Shown here one piece after another: positions 52,036-58,924 of a DNA stretch of 64,000 bases (its first letter is position 1; the number at the start of each line of letters is the position of its first letter). Both the position numbers and the translations under genes were made by a program. The DNA comes from Amycolatopsis sp. 2-15 (GTDB taxonomy: Bacteria; Actinomycetota; Actinomycetes; Mycobacteriales; Pseudonocardiaceae): assembly GCF_030285625.1 (NCBI RefSeq), contig NZ_CP127294.1, forward strand, positions 9,022,001-9,086,000. Reading direction: 5' to 3'. The notes beneath the pieces were generated by a model that was not told where the DNA came from, searched no databases, and was given only the letters and a program-made list of their open reading frames with translations.

Positions 52036-53061
52036 TCAGCCGAAGAAGACTTCGGCCTCTTCGTAACGCTCCAGCGGCACCGTCTTCAGTTCGGCCGTCG
52101 CCTCCGACAGCTTCACGCGCACGATGTCGGTGCCCTTGAGCGCCACCATCACGCCGAAGTCGCCGTCGGCCACCGCGTCCACGGCGTGCAGGCCGAAGCG
52201 GGTGGCGAGCACGCGGTCGTAGGCGGTCGGGGTGCCGCCGCGCTGCACGTGGCCGAGGACGACCGCGCGCGACTCCTTGCCGGTTCGGTGCGCGATCTCG
52301 TCGGCCAGCCAGGTGCCGATGCCGCCGAGGCGGACGTGCCCGAAGGCGTCCTTGTCCCCGGCCACCAGCTTCTCCTCGCCGCCTTCGGGCAGCGCGCCTT
52401 CGGCGACGACGATGATCGGCGCGTACTCGTTCTCGAAGCGGCGCTCGACCCACTCCACGACCTGGTCCACGGAGAAGTGGCGCTCCGGCACCAGGATCAC
52501 GCTCGCGCCGCCGGCCAGGCCGGAGTGCAGGGCGATCCAGCCGGCGTGGCGGCCCATGACCTCCACGACCAGCGCGCGGTGGTGCGACTCGGCCGTGGTG
52601 TGCAGCCGGTCGATCGCCTCGGTTGCGATGGAGACGGCGGTGTCGAAGCCGAACGTGTAGTCGGTGGCGCTCAGGTCGTTGTCGATCGTCTTGGGCACGC
52701 CGACGACGCCGACGCCGTCGTCGGTGAGGCGCTTCGCGACACCGAGGGTGTCCTCGCCGCCGATCGCGATCAGCGCGTCGATCTCCTGCTCGGCGAGCAC
52801 GGCCTTGATCTTCTCGACGCCGCCCTCGACCATGTACGGGTTGGTCCGCGACGAGCGCAGGATCGTGCCGCCGCGCGTGAGGATGTCCTCGACGTCGCGC
52901 AGGCCGAGCGGCTTGCTCTCGCCCGTGAGCGGTCCCTGCCACCCGTTGCGGAAGCCGGTGAACTCCCAGCCGTGCACCTCGATGCCCTTGCGGACCACCG
53001 CGCGGATCACCGCGTTCAGGCCCGGGCAGTCACCGCCACCCGTCAGCACACCGACACGCAT
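52036..53061 (-). CDS. pfkA: 6-phosphofructokinase, predicted pyrophosphate-dependent
   Basis: A 341-residue group III phosphofructokinase phosphorylating fructose 6-phosphate. LTGGGDCPGLNAVIRAVVRK is the phosphate loop. GGEDT places Asp at residue 104 and PKTIDND places Lys at 124. In this family Gly104 goes with ATP use and Asp104 plus Lys124 with pyrophosphate, as described for the Amycolatopsis methanolica enzyme; the motif FDTAVSIATEAIDRLHTTAE and MGRHAGWIALHSGLAGGASV are general. It is therefore predicted to be PPi-dependent and reversible. It is a single gene with a terminator hairpin, divergent from the DAHP synthase transcript. ATP dependence can be excluded only by assay. Confidence 0.93.
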   Translation of the reverse strand: MRVGVLTGGGDCPGLNAVIRAVVRKGIEVHGWEFTGFRNGWQGPLTGESKPLGLRDVEDILTRGGTILRSSRTNPYMVEGGVEKIKAVLAEQEIDALIAIGGEDTLGVAKRLTDDGVGVVGVPKTIDNDLSATDYTFGFDTAVSIATEAIDRLHTTAESHHRALVVEVMGRHAGWIALHSGLAGGASVILVPERHFSVDQVVEWVERRFENEYAPIIVVAEGALPEGGEEKLVAGDKDAFGHVRLGGIGTWLADEIAHRTGKESRAVVLGHVQRGGTPTAYDRVLATRFGLHAVDAVADGDFGVMVALKGTDIVRVKLSEATAELKTVPLERYEEAEVFFG

Positions 53062-53208
53062 CTCTTGCCTCCGTCTGTTCTCATGTGGAGATCGCAGTCA
53101 CATTTCGCCGCCAGAGTAGCGGCAATCGTCTGGATCGGTGCAGGGCGTACCACCTGGCGAATCGGTCCTCGCGCCCCGGCGGCGGCCGCGTGTGCTAACT
53201 TCATCGGC

Positions 53209-53274
53209 GTGCAGCGCTATTTCTGGTTTACGAAGCCGGCCCCGGGTGGGCGCGGCGGCGTGAACCTGCGCTGA
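53209..53274 (+). CDS. Leader peptide of the DAHP synthase gene (putative attenuator)
   Basis: A 21-codon open frame from GTG 53209 to TGA 53274, 80 nt before the DAHP synthase start. Codons 4-7 encode Tyr-Phe-Trp-Phe, exactly the three aromatic amino acids made by the pathway. TAACTT at 53196-53201 would act as a -10 and put the transcript start on or next to the GTG, so the leader would be translated from the 5' end. A perfect hairpin follows at 53284-53310. Ribosome stalling at the aromatic codons would then decide whether the hairpin forms. Leader translation is inferred. Confidence 0.72.
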   Translation: MQRYFWFTKPAPGGRGGVNLR

Positions 53275-53283
53275 GCCCCCACC

Positions 53284-53310
53284 CCGAGCCGGATTCGAAA
53301 ACCGGCTCGG
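53284..53310 (+). terminator. Attenuator-like hairpin in the DAHP synthase leader
   Basis: CCGAGCCGG and CCGGCTCGG form a perfect 9-bp stem with a 9-nt A-rich loop, 9 nt past the leader peptide stop. An alternative pairing between GGGTGGG (53244-53250, inside the leader frame) and CCCACCC (53278-53284) abuts the left arm and could act as the competing structure. Confidence 0.65.
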
Positions 53311-53354
53311 CGAGTTCCCGCGGGTCGGTGTCCACCAGGAAGGAACCACCCGCC

Positions 53355-54446
53355 GTGACCACCCCGCAGCTGACCGCCGGGCCCGCCGACGCGAGCACCC
53401 TCGACAACCAGCGCACCACGTCGATCAGCCCGCTGATCTCGCCCGCCTTACTGCGCGAAGACCATCCCGTGGACGCTGCCGTGGCGAAGATCGTGCACGC
53501 CGGCCGCACCGAGACCGTCGACATCCTCGACGGCCGCGACGACCGCCTCGCCGTGGTCGTGGGCCCGTGCTCGGTCCACGACCCCGAAGCCGCGATCGAG
53601 TACGCCCACAAGCTGGCCGCCAAGGCCGAAGAACTGCGCGGCGACCTGCACATCGTGATGCGCGTGTACTTCGAGAAGCCGCGCACCACGCTGGGCTGGA
53701 AGGGCCTGATCAACGACCCCGACCTCGACGGCACCTTCGCTGTGAACAAGGGTCTGCGCCTGGCCCGCAAGCTGCTGCTCGACGTGTCGGCGCTCGGCCT
53801 TCCGGTGGGTTGTGAGTTCCTGGACCCGATCACGCCGCAGTTCATCGCCGACATCGTCACGTGGGGCTCCATCGGCGCGCGCACGGCCGCGAGCCAGGTG
53901 CACCGCCAGATGTGCAGCGCGCTGTCGATGCCGGTGGGCATCAAGAACTCGGTGGAGGGCGACATCCAGGTGGCGGTCGACGCCACGCGCGCGGCCGCCG
54001 CGTCGCACGTGTTCCCGGGCATCAACGTCGACGGCCTCGCGGCCCTCCTGACCACCTCCGGCAACCCCGACTGCCACGTGATCCTGCGCGGCAGCTCGCA
54101 GGGCCCCAACTACGACGCCGCTTCGGTCACCGAGACCCTCGGCCGCCTCGCCAAGGCGGGCCTGTCGGAACGCGTGATCATCGACGCGAGCCATGGCAAC
54201 AGCAACAAGGACCACGTCCGTTCGCGTGAGGTGGTGCTGGAGCTGGCCTCGCGGATCGCCGCGGGTGAGCGCGGGATCGTCGGGCTGATGATGGAGAGCA
54301 ACCTGGTTGCGGGCACCCAGAAACTGGTGCTGGGCCACGCCTCCGAGCTCACCTACGGCCAGTCGATCACCGACGCGTGCCTGGACTGGGACACGACGGC
54401 GGATCTGCTGGACACGCTGGCTGGCGCGGTGCGGACGCGGCGCTGA
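53355..54446 (+). CDS. aroG: 3-deoxy-7-phosphoheptulonate (DAHP) synthase, class I
   Basis: A 363-residue enzyme of the AroF/AroG/AroH type joining phosphoenolpyruvate and erythrose 4-phosphate, the first step of the shikimate pathway. VVVGPCSVHDPEAAIEYAHK (metal cysteine), MRVYFEKPRTTLGWKGLIND, GARTAASQVHRQMCSALSMP and VIIDASHGNSNKD are diagnostic. Feedback inhibition by aromatic amino acids is typical of class I enzymes. GTG 53355 is used because AGGAAGGA lies 9 nt upstream; an earlier GTG (53328) would put that site inside the gene. The transcript starts with an aromatic-rich leader peptide and hairpin, so attenuation is likely. The exact isozyme letter is uncertain. Confidence 0.94.
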   Translation: MTTPQLTAGPADASTLDNQRTTSISPLISPALLREDHPVDAAVAKIVHAGRTETVDILDGRDDRLAVVVGPCSVHDPEAAIEYAHKLAAKAEELRGDLHIVMRVYFEKPRTTLGWKGLINDPDLDGTFAVNKGLRLARKLLLDVSALGLPVGCEFLDPITPQFIADIVTWGSIGARTAASQVHRQMCSALSMPVGIKNSVEGDIQVAVDATRAAAASHVFPGINVDGLAALLTTSGNPDCHVILRGSSQGPNYDAASVTETLGRLAKAGLSERVIIDASHGNSNKDHVRSREVVLELASRIAAGERGIVGLMMESNLVAGTQKLVLGHASELTYGQSITDACLDWDTTADLLDTLAGAVRTRR

Positions 54447-54456
54447 GTCGTTCGGG

Positions 54457-54487
54457 GGCCGGGCGTCCACTTCCAGGGCGCCCGGCC
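54457..54487 (+). terminator. Terminator hairpin after the DAHP synthase gene
   Basis: GGCCGGGCG and CGCCCGGCC form a perfect 9-bp stem with a 13-nt loop, 11 nt past the stop codon. Confidence 0.75.
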
Positions 54488-54523
54488 ATATGAATCGCGC
54501 GTATTTCGGGGTATGAACTCCGC

Positions 54524-55099
54524 ATGGGGGACGAGGAACTGCTGCTCGTGCCGACGGCCAAGAGGCTGATGTTCGGCACCGCGTTCTTCGCGGTGTTCTT
54601 CGGGTTCGAGCTGGCGTTGGCGCTGACCGGGGTTCTTGACGGCTGGTGGCGGGTTTCCGCCCCGGCCGTGTTCCTCGTGGCGTTGGCGCTGACCGCGACC
54701 GCGGCCTGGCGAGCAGCCCGGGCGCCCTGGCAAGTGCGCTGCAGCGCGGCCGGGGTCGAAGTGCGGGGCTTCGAGCCGGTCGCCTGGTCCGCACTGGCAG
54801 AGATCCGGATCGGCCCGTACCGACCGCGCTGGGTGGGATTCCTCTCCGCCTTCCCCTCCCCGCGCGGGCTCGCACGCGTAATCGCCTTCGTTCCCGGGGA
54901 GGAGGGTGGCGTGCCCGCCGTTTCCGTGTACGACCCTTACGCCCGGCCGGGCCGGCAACTCTCGGCGCGCAACGCCCACCTGGCGCGGAAGCGCTACGGC
55001 AGCCCGCTGCTCGTCTTCACCCACAGCATCGACGTTTCGCCCGCCGACATCGCCGAGGTGCTCCGCAAGCTCACCGGAGTGCGGGTGATCGAGACCTGA
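54524..55099 (+). CDS. Two-helix membrane protein with PH-like domain
   Basis: A 191-residue protein. Two adjacent helices (LMFGTAFFAVFFGFELALAL and SAPAVFLVALALTATAAWRA) form an N-terminal anchor; the rest (WQVRCSAAGVEVRGFEPVAW, SALAEIRIGPYRPRWVGFLS) resembles the bacterial PH-type domain that follows such hairpins. The C-terminus contains a basic stretch (SARNAHLARKRYG). ATG 54524 is a clear start. It is a single gene; no function is assigned. Confidence 0.8.
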   Translation: MGDEELLLVPTAKRLMFGTAFFAVFFGFELALALTGVLDGWWRVSAPAVFLVALALTATAAWRAARAPWQVRCSAAGVEVRGFEPVAWSALAEIRIGPYRPRWVGFLSAFPSPRGLARVIAFVPGEEGGVPAVSVYDPYARPGRQLSARNAHLARKRYGSPLLVFTHSIDVSPADIAEVLRKLTGVRVIET

Positions 55100-55101
55100 G
55101 C

Positions 55102-55632
55102 TCAGCGGGTACAGCCGGACTGGGTGTGCAGCCACGCTGATGCGGCCGCGATCACCTCGTCGGTGGTCGCGGTCGCGGGCAGTGGGTGGTCGGGTTCGAT
55201 CGGGGTGTTGCCGTAGACGCGGCCGGTGCGGTCGACTTCGCGCACGGTCGTGATCAGCAGTTCGGCGCCGTCGCTGAGGTGGTAGACCTCGTTGCCGGTG
55301 GCCAAACCGGCAGTCGCCTGGCCGAAGGTTCGCGCGCGGGCGAGACCACGGAACGCGATGAGTGTCGCCTCGCCCGAGCTTCCGGTGCGGGCCGAGGTGA
55401 GCACGGCGACCGGGGGCCGGGGGTTGGCCAGGCGCAGCGGGTTGGATTCGGCTACCGGCGCCGTGCCGATCGTGATGCGACCGGCGTGCAGGGTCCAGGT
55501 GGTCGAACCGTCCGGCCCCTCGAACGATCCCGCGCGCCCTCGCCCAGCAGCGGCGCGGCGACAGTGAGCAGGGGAACCAGGTCACCGCCGACGCCGGCCG
55601 ATTCCTCACGAAGATCAAGCCGCGCCCCGGAG
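55102..55632 (-). pseudogene. Truncated and frameshifted S41-family peptidase
   Basis: The C-terminal part of a tail-specific (S41) serine protease is clear: PPVAVLTSARTGSSGEATLI with the nucleophile serine, then AFRGLARARTFGQATAGLAT with the following Gln-type motif, and GNTPIEPDHPLPA before the stop at 55102. Upstream the sense continues as TWTLHAGRITIGTAPVAESN but has no start. A one-base loss near 55530 then shifts to RLDLREESAGVGGDLVPLLT, which is the beginning of the catalytic domain. The N-terminal signal peptide and PDZ-like half are missing before about 55632. I see no way for this to be expressed as a functional protease. Confidence 0.75.
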
Positions 55633-55800
55633 GAAGGCAAGTTCGAGGACGAGCCGCGGTTCCCATCCTGTCTGCTGAAGGCCCGGGATGCCCGGTCGAG
55701 CCCGCGGGGCCTTCGCCATTCGCAGTTCGCCGGTGCAGCTTTGCCACCTCGCCCGGCGGGACAACATGCCCCCGCCCTCCCGAGGGGGGCGTCCCCAAGC

Positions 55801-55880
55801 CCATTCTATCGGCCACCACCGACAAAACCGGACAACAGCCTGCCATGGCGGGTAGTTGTCCACAGCCCGATCGAGTGGGG
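55801..55880. repeat. Compound palindrome with a DnaA-box-like word
   Basis: GGACAAC (55830-55836) and GTTGTCC (55855-55861) flank an almost perfect inner dyad centred on GCCATGGC (55842-55849). Outside it, CCATTCTATCGG (55801-55812) and CCGATCGAGTGG (55867-55878) are reverse complements at 10 of 12 positions. TTGTCCACA at 55856-55864 equals the actinobacterial DnaA-box consensus, but a single box is not an origin. The element borders the truncated S41 gene. Confidence 0.6.
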
Positions 55881-55958
55881 ATGGCCGCCAGGGCGCACAA
55901 CCACAAAGCCGTGAGGTCCGCGCGAGCACCGATCGGCGGTGCCGGACGGGCGGCCGAC

Positions 55959-56110
55959 TTACGGAAGCAGGCCGAGGGGGTTGATCAGGTAGTTCATGGC
56001 GACTCCGGCCGAGGGGCCGCCGCGGCCGTGACCAGGCCGGGCACCAGAGCTACCGCCGCGAACCACGACAGCACACGGCGCACGACGAAGCCAGCAAGTA
56101 CCCGACGCAT
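55959..56110 (-). pseudogene. Small secreted peptide gene, apparently frameshifted
   Basis: ATG 56110 opens MRRVLAGFVVRRVLSWFAAV, then ALVPGLVTAAAA, a signal peptide ending in AxA. The frame stops at 55994. One base more near the GCGGCGGCCCC run (about 56015) would join it to GPSAGVAMNYLINPLGLLP and a TAA at 55959, giving a secreted peptide of about 50 residues. The joined product is coherent, so I read a one-base defect. No family is recognised. It lies just downstream (minus strand) of the RNase AS gene. Confidence 0.4.
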
Positions 56111-56131
56111 TGACGAGCCCCCAGGAAAAGC

Positions 56132-56620
56132 TCAACGGCGCCGGAACGCCGGCTCGATCACTTCCCACCGTTGCAGGTTGTGCTTCGCGTCCGCAAGCGC
56201 GTCGTGCTGGTCGGTGGGGGCCAACGGGAGCTTCGGCTTCCCCGCGTCTTCCCAGCGTTGGCGCAGGTCGCGCGTGAAGCGGGGTAGCTGGCGCGGCAGC
56301 GCGGGCATGGGGCCCCACAGCTGGGCGAGCGCGACGTGGTCGTAGGCGGCGAACCAGGCCCACAGCTCGATGCCGCCCGGGGGCTTGCCGAAGAACTCCA
56401 GCAGGTCCTCCCGGATCTTCTCGCGGCTGCGCCACGAGCGGTCCGCCGGCGAGGGCAGCTTGGGCAGCACGTTGTCGCGCACCCACGGGCCCGCCTTGGC
56501 TGGGTCGAAGTCGGTCGACACGGCGTAGAACTCGCGGCCGCGCTCGTCAACGACACCGATCGAAACCAGGTCGATCGTCACGCCGTCCTCGATGAACTCG
56601 GTGTCGTAGAAAAAACGCAC
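56132..56620 (-). CDS. Polyadenylate-specific 3'-exoribonuclease AS (RNase AS)
   Basis: A 162-residue DEDD-type exonuclease. RFFYDTEFIEDGVTIDLVSI supplies the DxE pair, WAWFAAYDHVALAQLWGPMP the middle Asp, and HDALADAKHNLQRWEVI the HxAxxD catalytic end. This is the family of mycobacterial RNase AS (Rv2179c), which digests adenylate-rich RNA. The GTG start at 56620 is consistent with the family N-terminus. It is followed upstream by plsC, the same neighbourhood as in mycobacteria. Confidence 0.93.
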   Translation of the reverse strand: MRFFYDTEFIEDGVTIDLVSIGVVDERGREFYAVSTDFDPAKAGPWVRDNVLPKLPSPADRSWRSREKIREDLLEFFGKPPGGIELWAWFAAYDHVALAQLWGPMPALPRQLPRFTRDLRQRWEDAGKPKLPLAPTDQHDALADAKHNLQRWEVIEPAFRRR

Positions 56621-56638
56621 CGGTGAACTCTAGTGGGC

Positions 56639-57427
56639 CTAGCCGACCTTGCTGTCCGGCACCCGGTCGGCGTCGCGGCCCGACGGCTGTGCAGGCACCT
56701 TCGGCTTGGCGCCGGAGGCCTCGGCGGCGAGCAGTTCCTTGGCCTTCGCCGCGTAGATGTCCACGTACTCCTGGCCCGAGAGCTCCATCAGGGCGTACAT
56801 GATCTCGTCGGTGATCGAGCGCTCGATGAAGCGGTCGCCGGCCAGGCCGTCGTAGCGGGAGAAGTCGAGCGGGGCGCCGAAGCGGATCTCGAGGCGGCGC
56901 GGCCACCACATCTTGGAGCCGATCGGGTTGACCTTGTCCGTGCCGACCATGGCGACGGGCACGACCACGCCCTTCGACTCCAGCGCGATGCGGGCGACGC
57001 CGGTCTTGCCCTTGTACAGGCGGCCGTCGGGCGAGCGCGTGCCCTCGGGGTAGATGCCGAGCAGGTGGCCCTGCTTCACGAGCCGAATGGCGGTGTCGAG
57101 GGCGGCCTGCGCCGCGTTGCCGCTGGAGCGGTCGATGGGGAACTGGCCGACGCCGGTGAAGAAGCACTTCTTGAGCAGGCCCTTCAGACCCGGCTCGGTG
57201 AAGTACTCCGACTTCGCCGGGAACGTGACCTTGCGCTTCACGCGGATCGGCATGAAAAACGAGTCGGCGACCGCCAGGTGGTTGCCGGCGAGGATCGCGC
57301 CGCCGTTCTCGGGGATGTTCTCGGCGCCGACGACCTTCGTCGGCCACAGCAACCTGAGCAGTGGTCCGATGAAGACGAACTTCATGAGCCAGTACAGCAC
57401 CGCGCGCCAGTCCTTCCCGAGGCTCAA
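56639..57427 (-). CDS. 1-acyl-sn-glycerol-3-phosphate acyltransferase-type protein (PlsC family)
   Basis: A 262-residue membrane acyltransferase. AILAGNHLAVADSFFMPIRV contains the NHLAVADS (HxxxxD) catalytic motif, FFTGVGQFPIDRSSGNAAQ the substrate block and GIYPEGTRSPDGRLYKGKTG the acyl-acceptor motif. The C-terminal tail is Pro/Lys/Asp-rich. It transfers acyl groups to lysophosphatidate or a similar phospholipid precursor. The start is TTG 57427; an ATG at 57385 is an alternative because no good ribosome-binding site is seen. Its place beside RNase AS and a lipase-like gene matches the Rv2179c-Rv2183c region. Confidence 0.9.
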   Translation of the reverse strand: MSLGKDWRAVLYWLMKFVFIGPLLRLLWPTKVVGAENIPENGGAILAGNHLAVADSFFMPIRVKRKVTFPAKSEYFTEPGLKGLLKKCFFTGVGQFPIDRSSGNAAQAALDTAIRLVKQGHLLGIYPEGTRSPDGRLYKGKTGVARIALESKGVVVPVAMVGTDKVNPIGSKMWWPRRLEIRFGAPLDFSRYDGLAGDRFIERSITDEIMYALMELSGQEYVDIYAAKAKELLAAEASGAKPKVPAQPSGRDADRVPDSKVG

Positions 57428-57619
57428 CCAGAGTTCCCAGTGGTCAAGCCTACGAAACGCGGCGGTGTGCGCACAATGCGGGACGAGCCGCTACTGGGTG
57501 GCAGCGATCGATCTCACAGCGGTACCTGCCAGTTCCGGGCACCGGCCGGGGCCCCACAAGACCACTCGACCGTGAGAGCATGGAAGACCTACACCGCTTC
57601 GATCGGAAGGGCGTTCGTC

Positions 57620-58384
57620 ATGGGCGTGCTCGCCGGCGCGGAACCGTTCGCCCACACCGGTTCCTCCGGGGCCGGGTTCCTGCTGTGCCACGGCTTCACC
57701 GGGACGCCGGCCGGGCTGCGGGCCTGGGGCGACCATCTCGCCGCGGCCGGGTTCAGCGTGCGCTGCCCGCTGCTGCCGGGCCACGGCACGCGCTGGCAGG
57801 ACCTGAACCGGACCACGTGGGAAGACTGGTACGGCGCCGTCCGCGAAGAGCTGCTCGCCCTGCTGGCCGGGAACGACACCGTGTTCGTCGGCGGGTTGTC
57901 GATGGGCGGCACCCTCACGCTGCGCCTCGCCGAGGAGTTCGGCGACCGGATCGCCGGGATCGTGCTGGTCAACCCGTCGGTCACACGACTGAGCGCCGAC
58001 GCGAAGCTGCTGCCGCTGCTCGCGCGCGTAATCCCGTCGATCCCCGCGATCGCCAACGACATCGCCAAACCCGGCGTCACGGAGCTGGCCTACCCGCGTA
58101 CGCCGGTGCGCGCCGCCGCGAGCCTGGCGCGCCTGTGGAAGCTCGTGCGCGCCGACCTGGGCAAGGTCACGCAGCCGGTGCTGCTGCTGCGCTCCCGCGT
58201 CGACCACGTGGTGGAGCCCGAGAACTCGCGGATCGTGCTCGCCGGCGTCGCCAGCACGGACGTGACCGAGGTGGTGCTCGAGAACAGCTTCCACGTCGCG
58301 ACGCAGGACAACGACGCGGAACTGATCTTCAGCCGCAGTGTCGACTTCGCCCGGGCGCTGCGGGCGGGACAGGTGGGTGCCTGA
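57620..58384 (+). CDS. Alpha/beta hydrolase, carboxylesterase/lipase
   Basis: A 254-residue hydrolase. GAGFLLCHGFTGTPAGLRAW gives the oxyanion motif HGFTGTP, VFVGGLSMGGTLTLRLAEEF the nucleophile GLSMGG, RSRVDHVVEPENSR the catalytic aspartate and LENSFHVATQDND the catalytic histidine. The set matches the Est30-type carboxylesterase family. ATG 57620 follows GGAAGG. It is coupled by TGATG to the next gene. It probably hydrolyses a short-chain acyl ester. Confidence 0.92.
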   Translation: MGVLAGAEPFAHTGSSGAGFLLCHGFTGTPAGLRAWGDHLAAAGFSVRCPLLPGHGTRWQDLNRTTWEDWYGAVREELLALLAGNDTVFVGGLSMGGTLTLRLAEEFGDRIAGIVLVNPSVTRLSADAKLLPLLARVIPSIPAIANDIAKPGVTELAYPRTPVRAAASLARLWKLVRADLGKVTQPVLLLRSRVDHVVEPENSRIVLAGVASTDVTEVVLENSFHVATQDNDAELIFSRSVDFARALRAGQVGA

Positions 58385-58914
58385 TGACCCGGGGGAAAGG
58401 CACGGACGGACCCGAGGACGTCGACGCCACGTTCGCCGAGATCGTGGCCGACCTGCGTGCCGAGGGTGTGGGTTTGTTCCTCGAAGAGGACGCGCTGGAG
58501 CTCGCCGACGACGCGGCGGGCGAGCAGGGCGGCGAACCGGCCCCGCCGCCGGTCGCCAAGACCGACCCGAAGCCCGACAAGCCCGAGAAGGCACCCGAGG
58601 CCGACAACTGGCGCACCGGCGGCACCACGTGGGACGCCACGATGTTCAGCGACGACCCGGCCGAGGACGACGAGCACTTCGTGCCGCCCGAGCCGCCGCC
58701 GCTGCCGCGTCCGCGCAAGGGCGCGTTCGTGGTGCTGCTGTTCTTCGTGGTGGGGCTGCTGCTGCTGATCGTGCCGAACCTGATCGGCGTCGGGCCCGCG
58801 CTGGCGACGCCGCTGGGCATCCTCGCGCTCGCCACCGCCATCGCGCTCCTGCTGCTGCGGGTGCGCCAGGGCCCGCCGCCGGGCGCCGACCCGACCAACG
58901 GCGCCCAGGTCTGA
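58384..58914 (+). CDS. Membrane protein with acidic N-terminal domain, coupled to the esterase
   Basis: A 176-residue protein. The first 105 residues are soluble and very acidic (DATFAEIVADLRAEGVGLFL, EEDALELADDAAGEQ, then a Pro/Lys-rich linker). Two helices follow (GAFVVLLFFVVGLLLLIVPN and LGILALATAIALLLLRV). ATG 58384 overlaps the esterase stop (TGATG), so both come from one mRNA. I recognise the type from actinobacteria as uncharacterised. Confidence 0.8.
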   Translation: MTRGKGTDGPEDVDATFAEIVADLRAEGVGLFLEEDALELADDAAGEQGGEPAPPPVAKTDPKPDKPEKAPEADNWRTGGTTWDATMFSDDPAEDDEHFVPPEPPPLPRPRKGAFVVLLFFVVGLLLLIVPNLIGVGPALATPLGILALATAIALLLLRVRQGPPPGADPTNGAQV

Positions 58915-58924
58915 CCGGGCGGGT

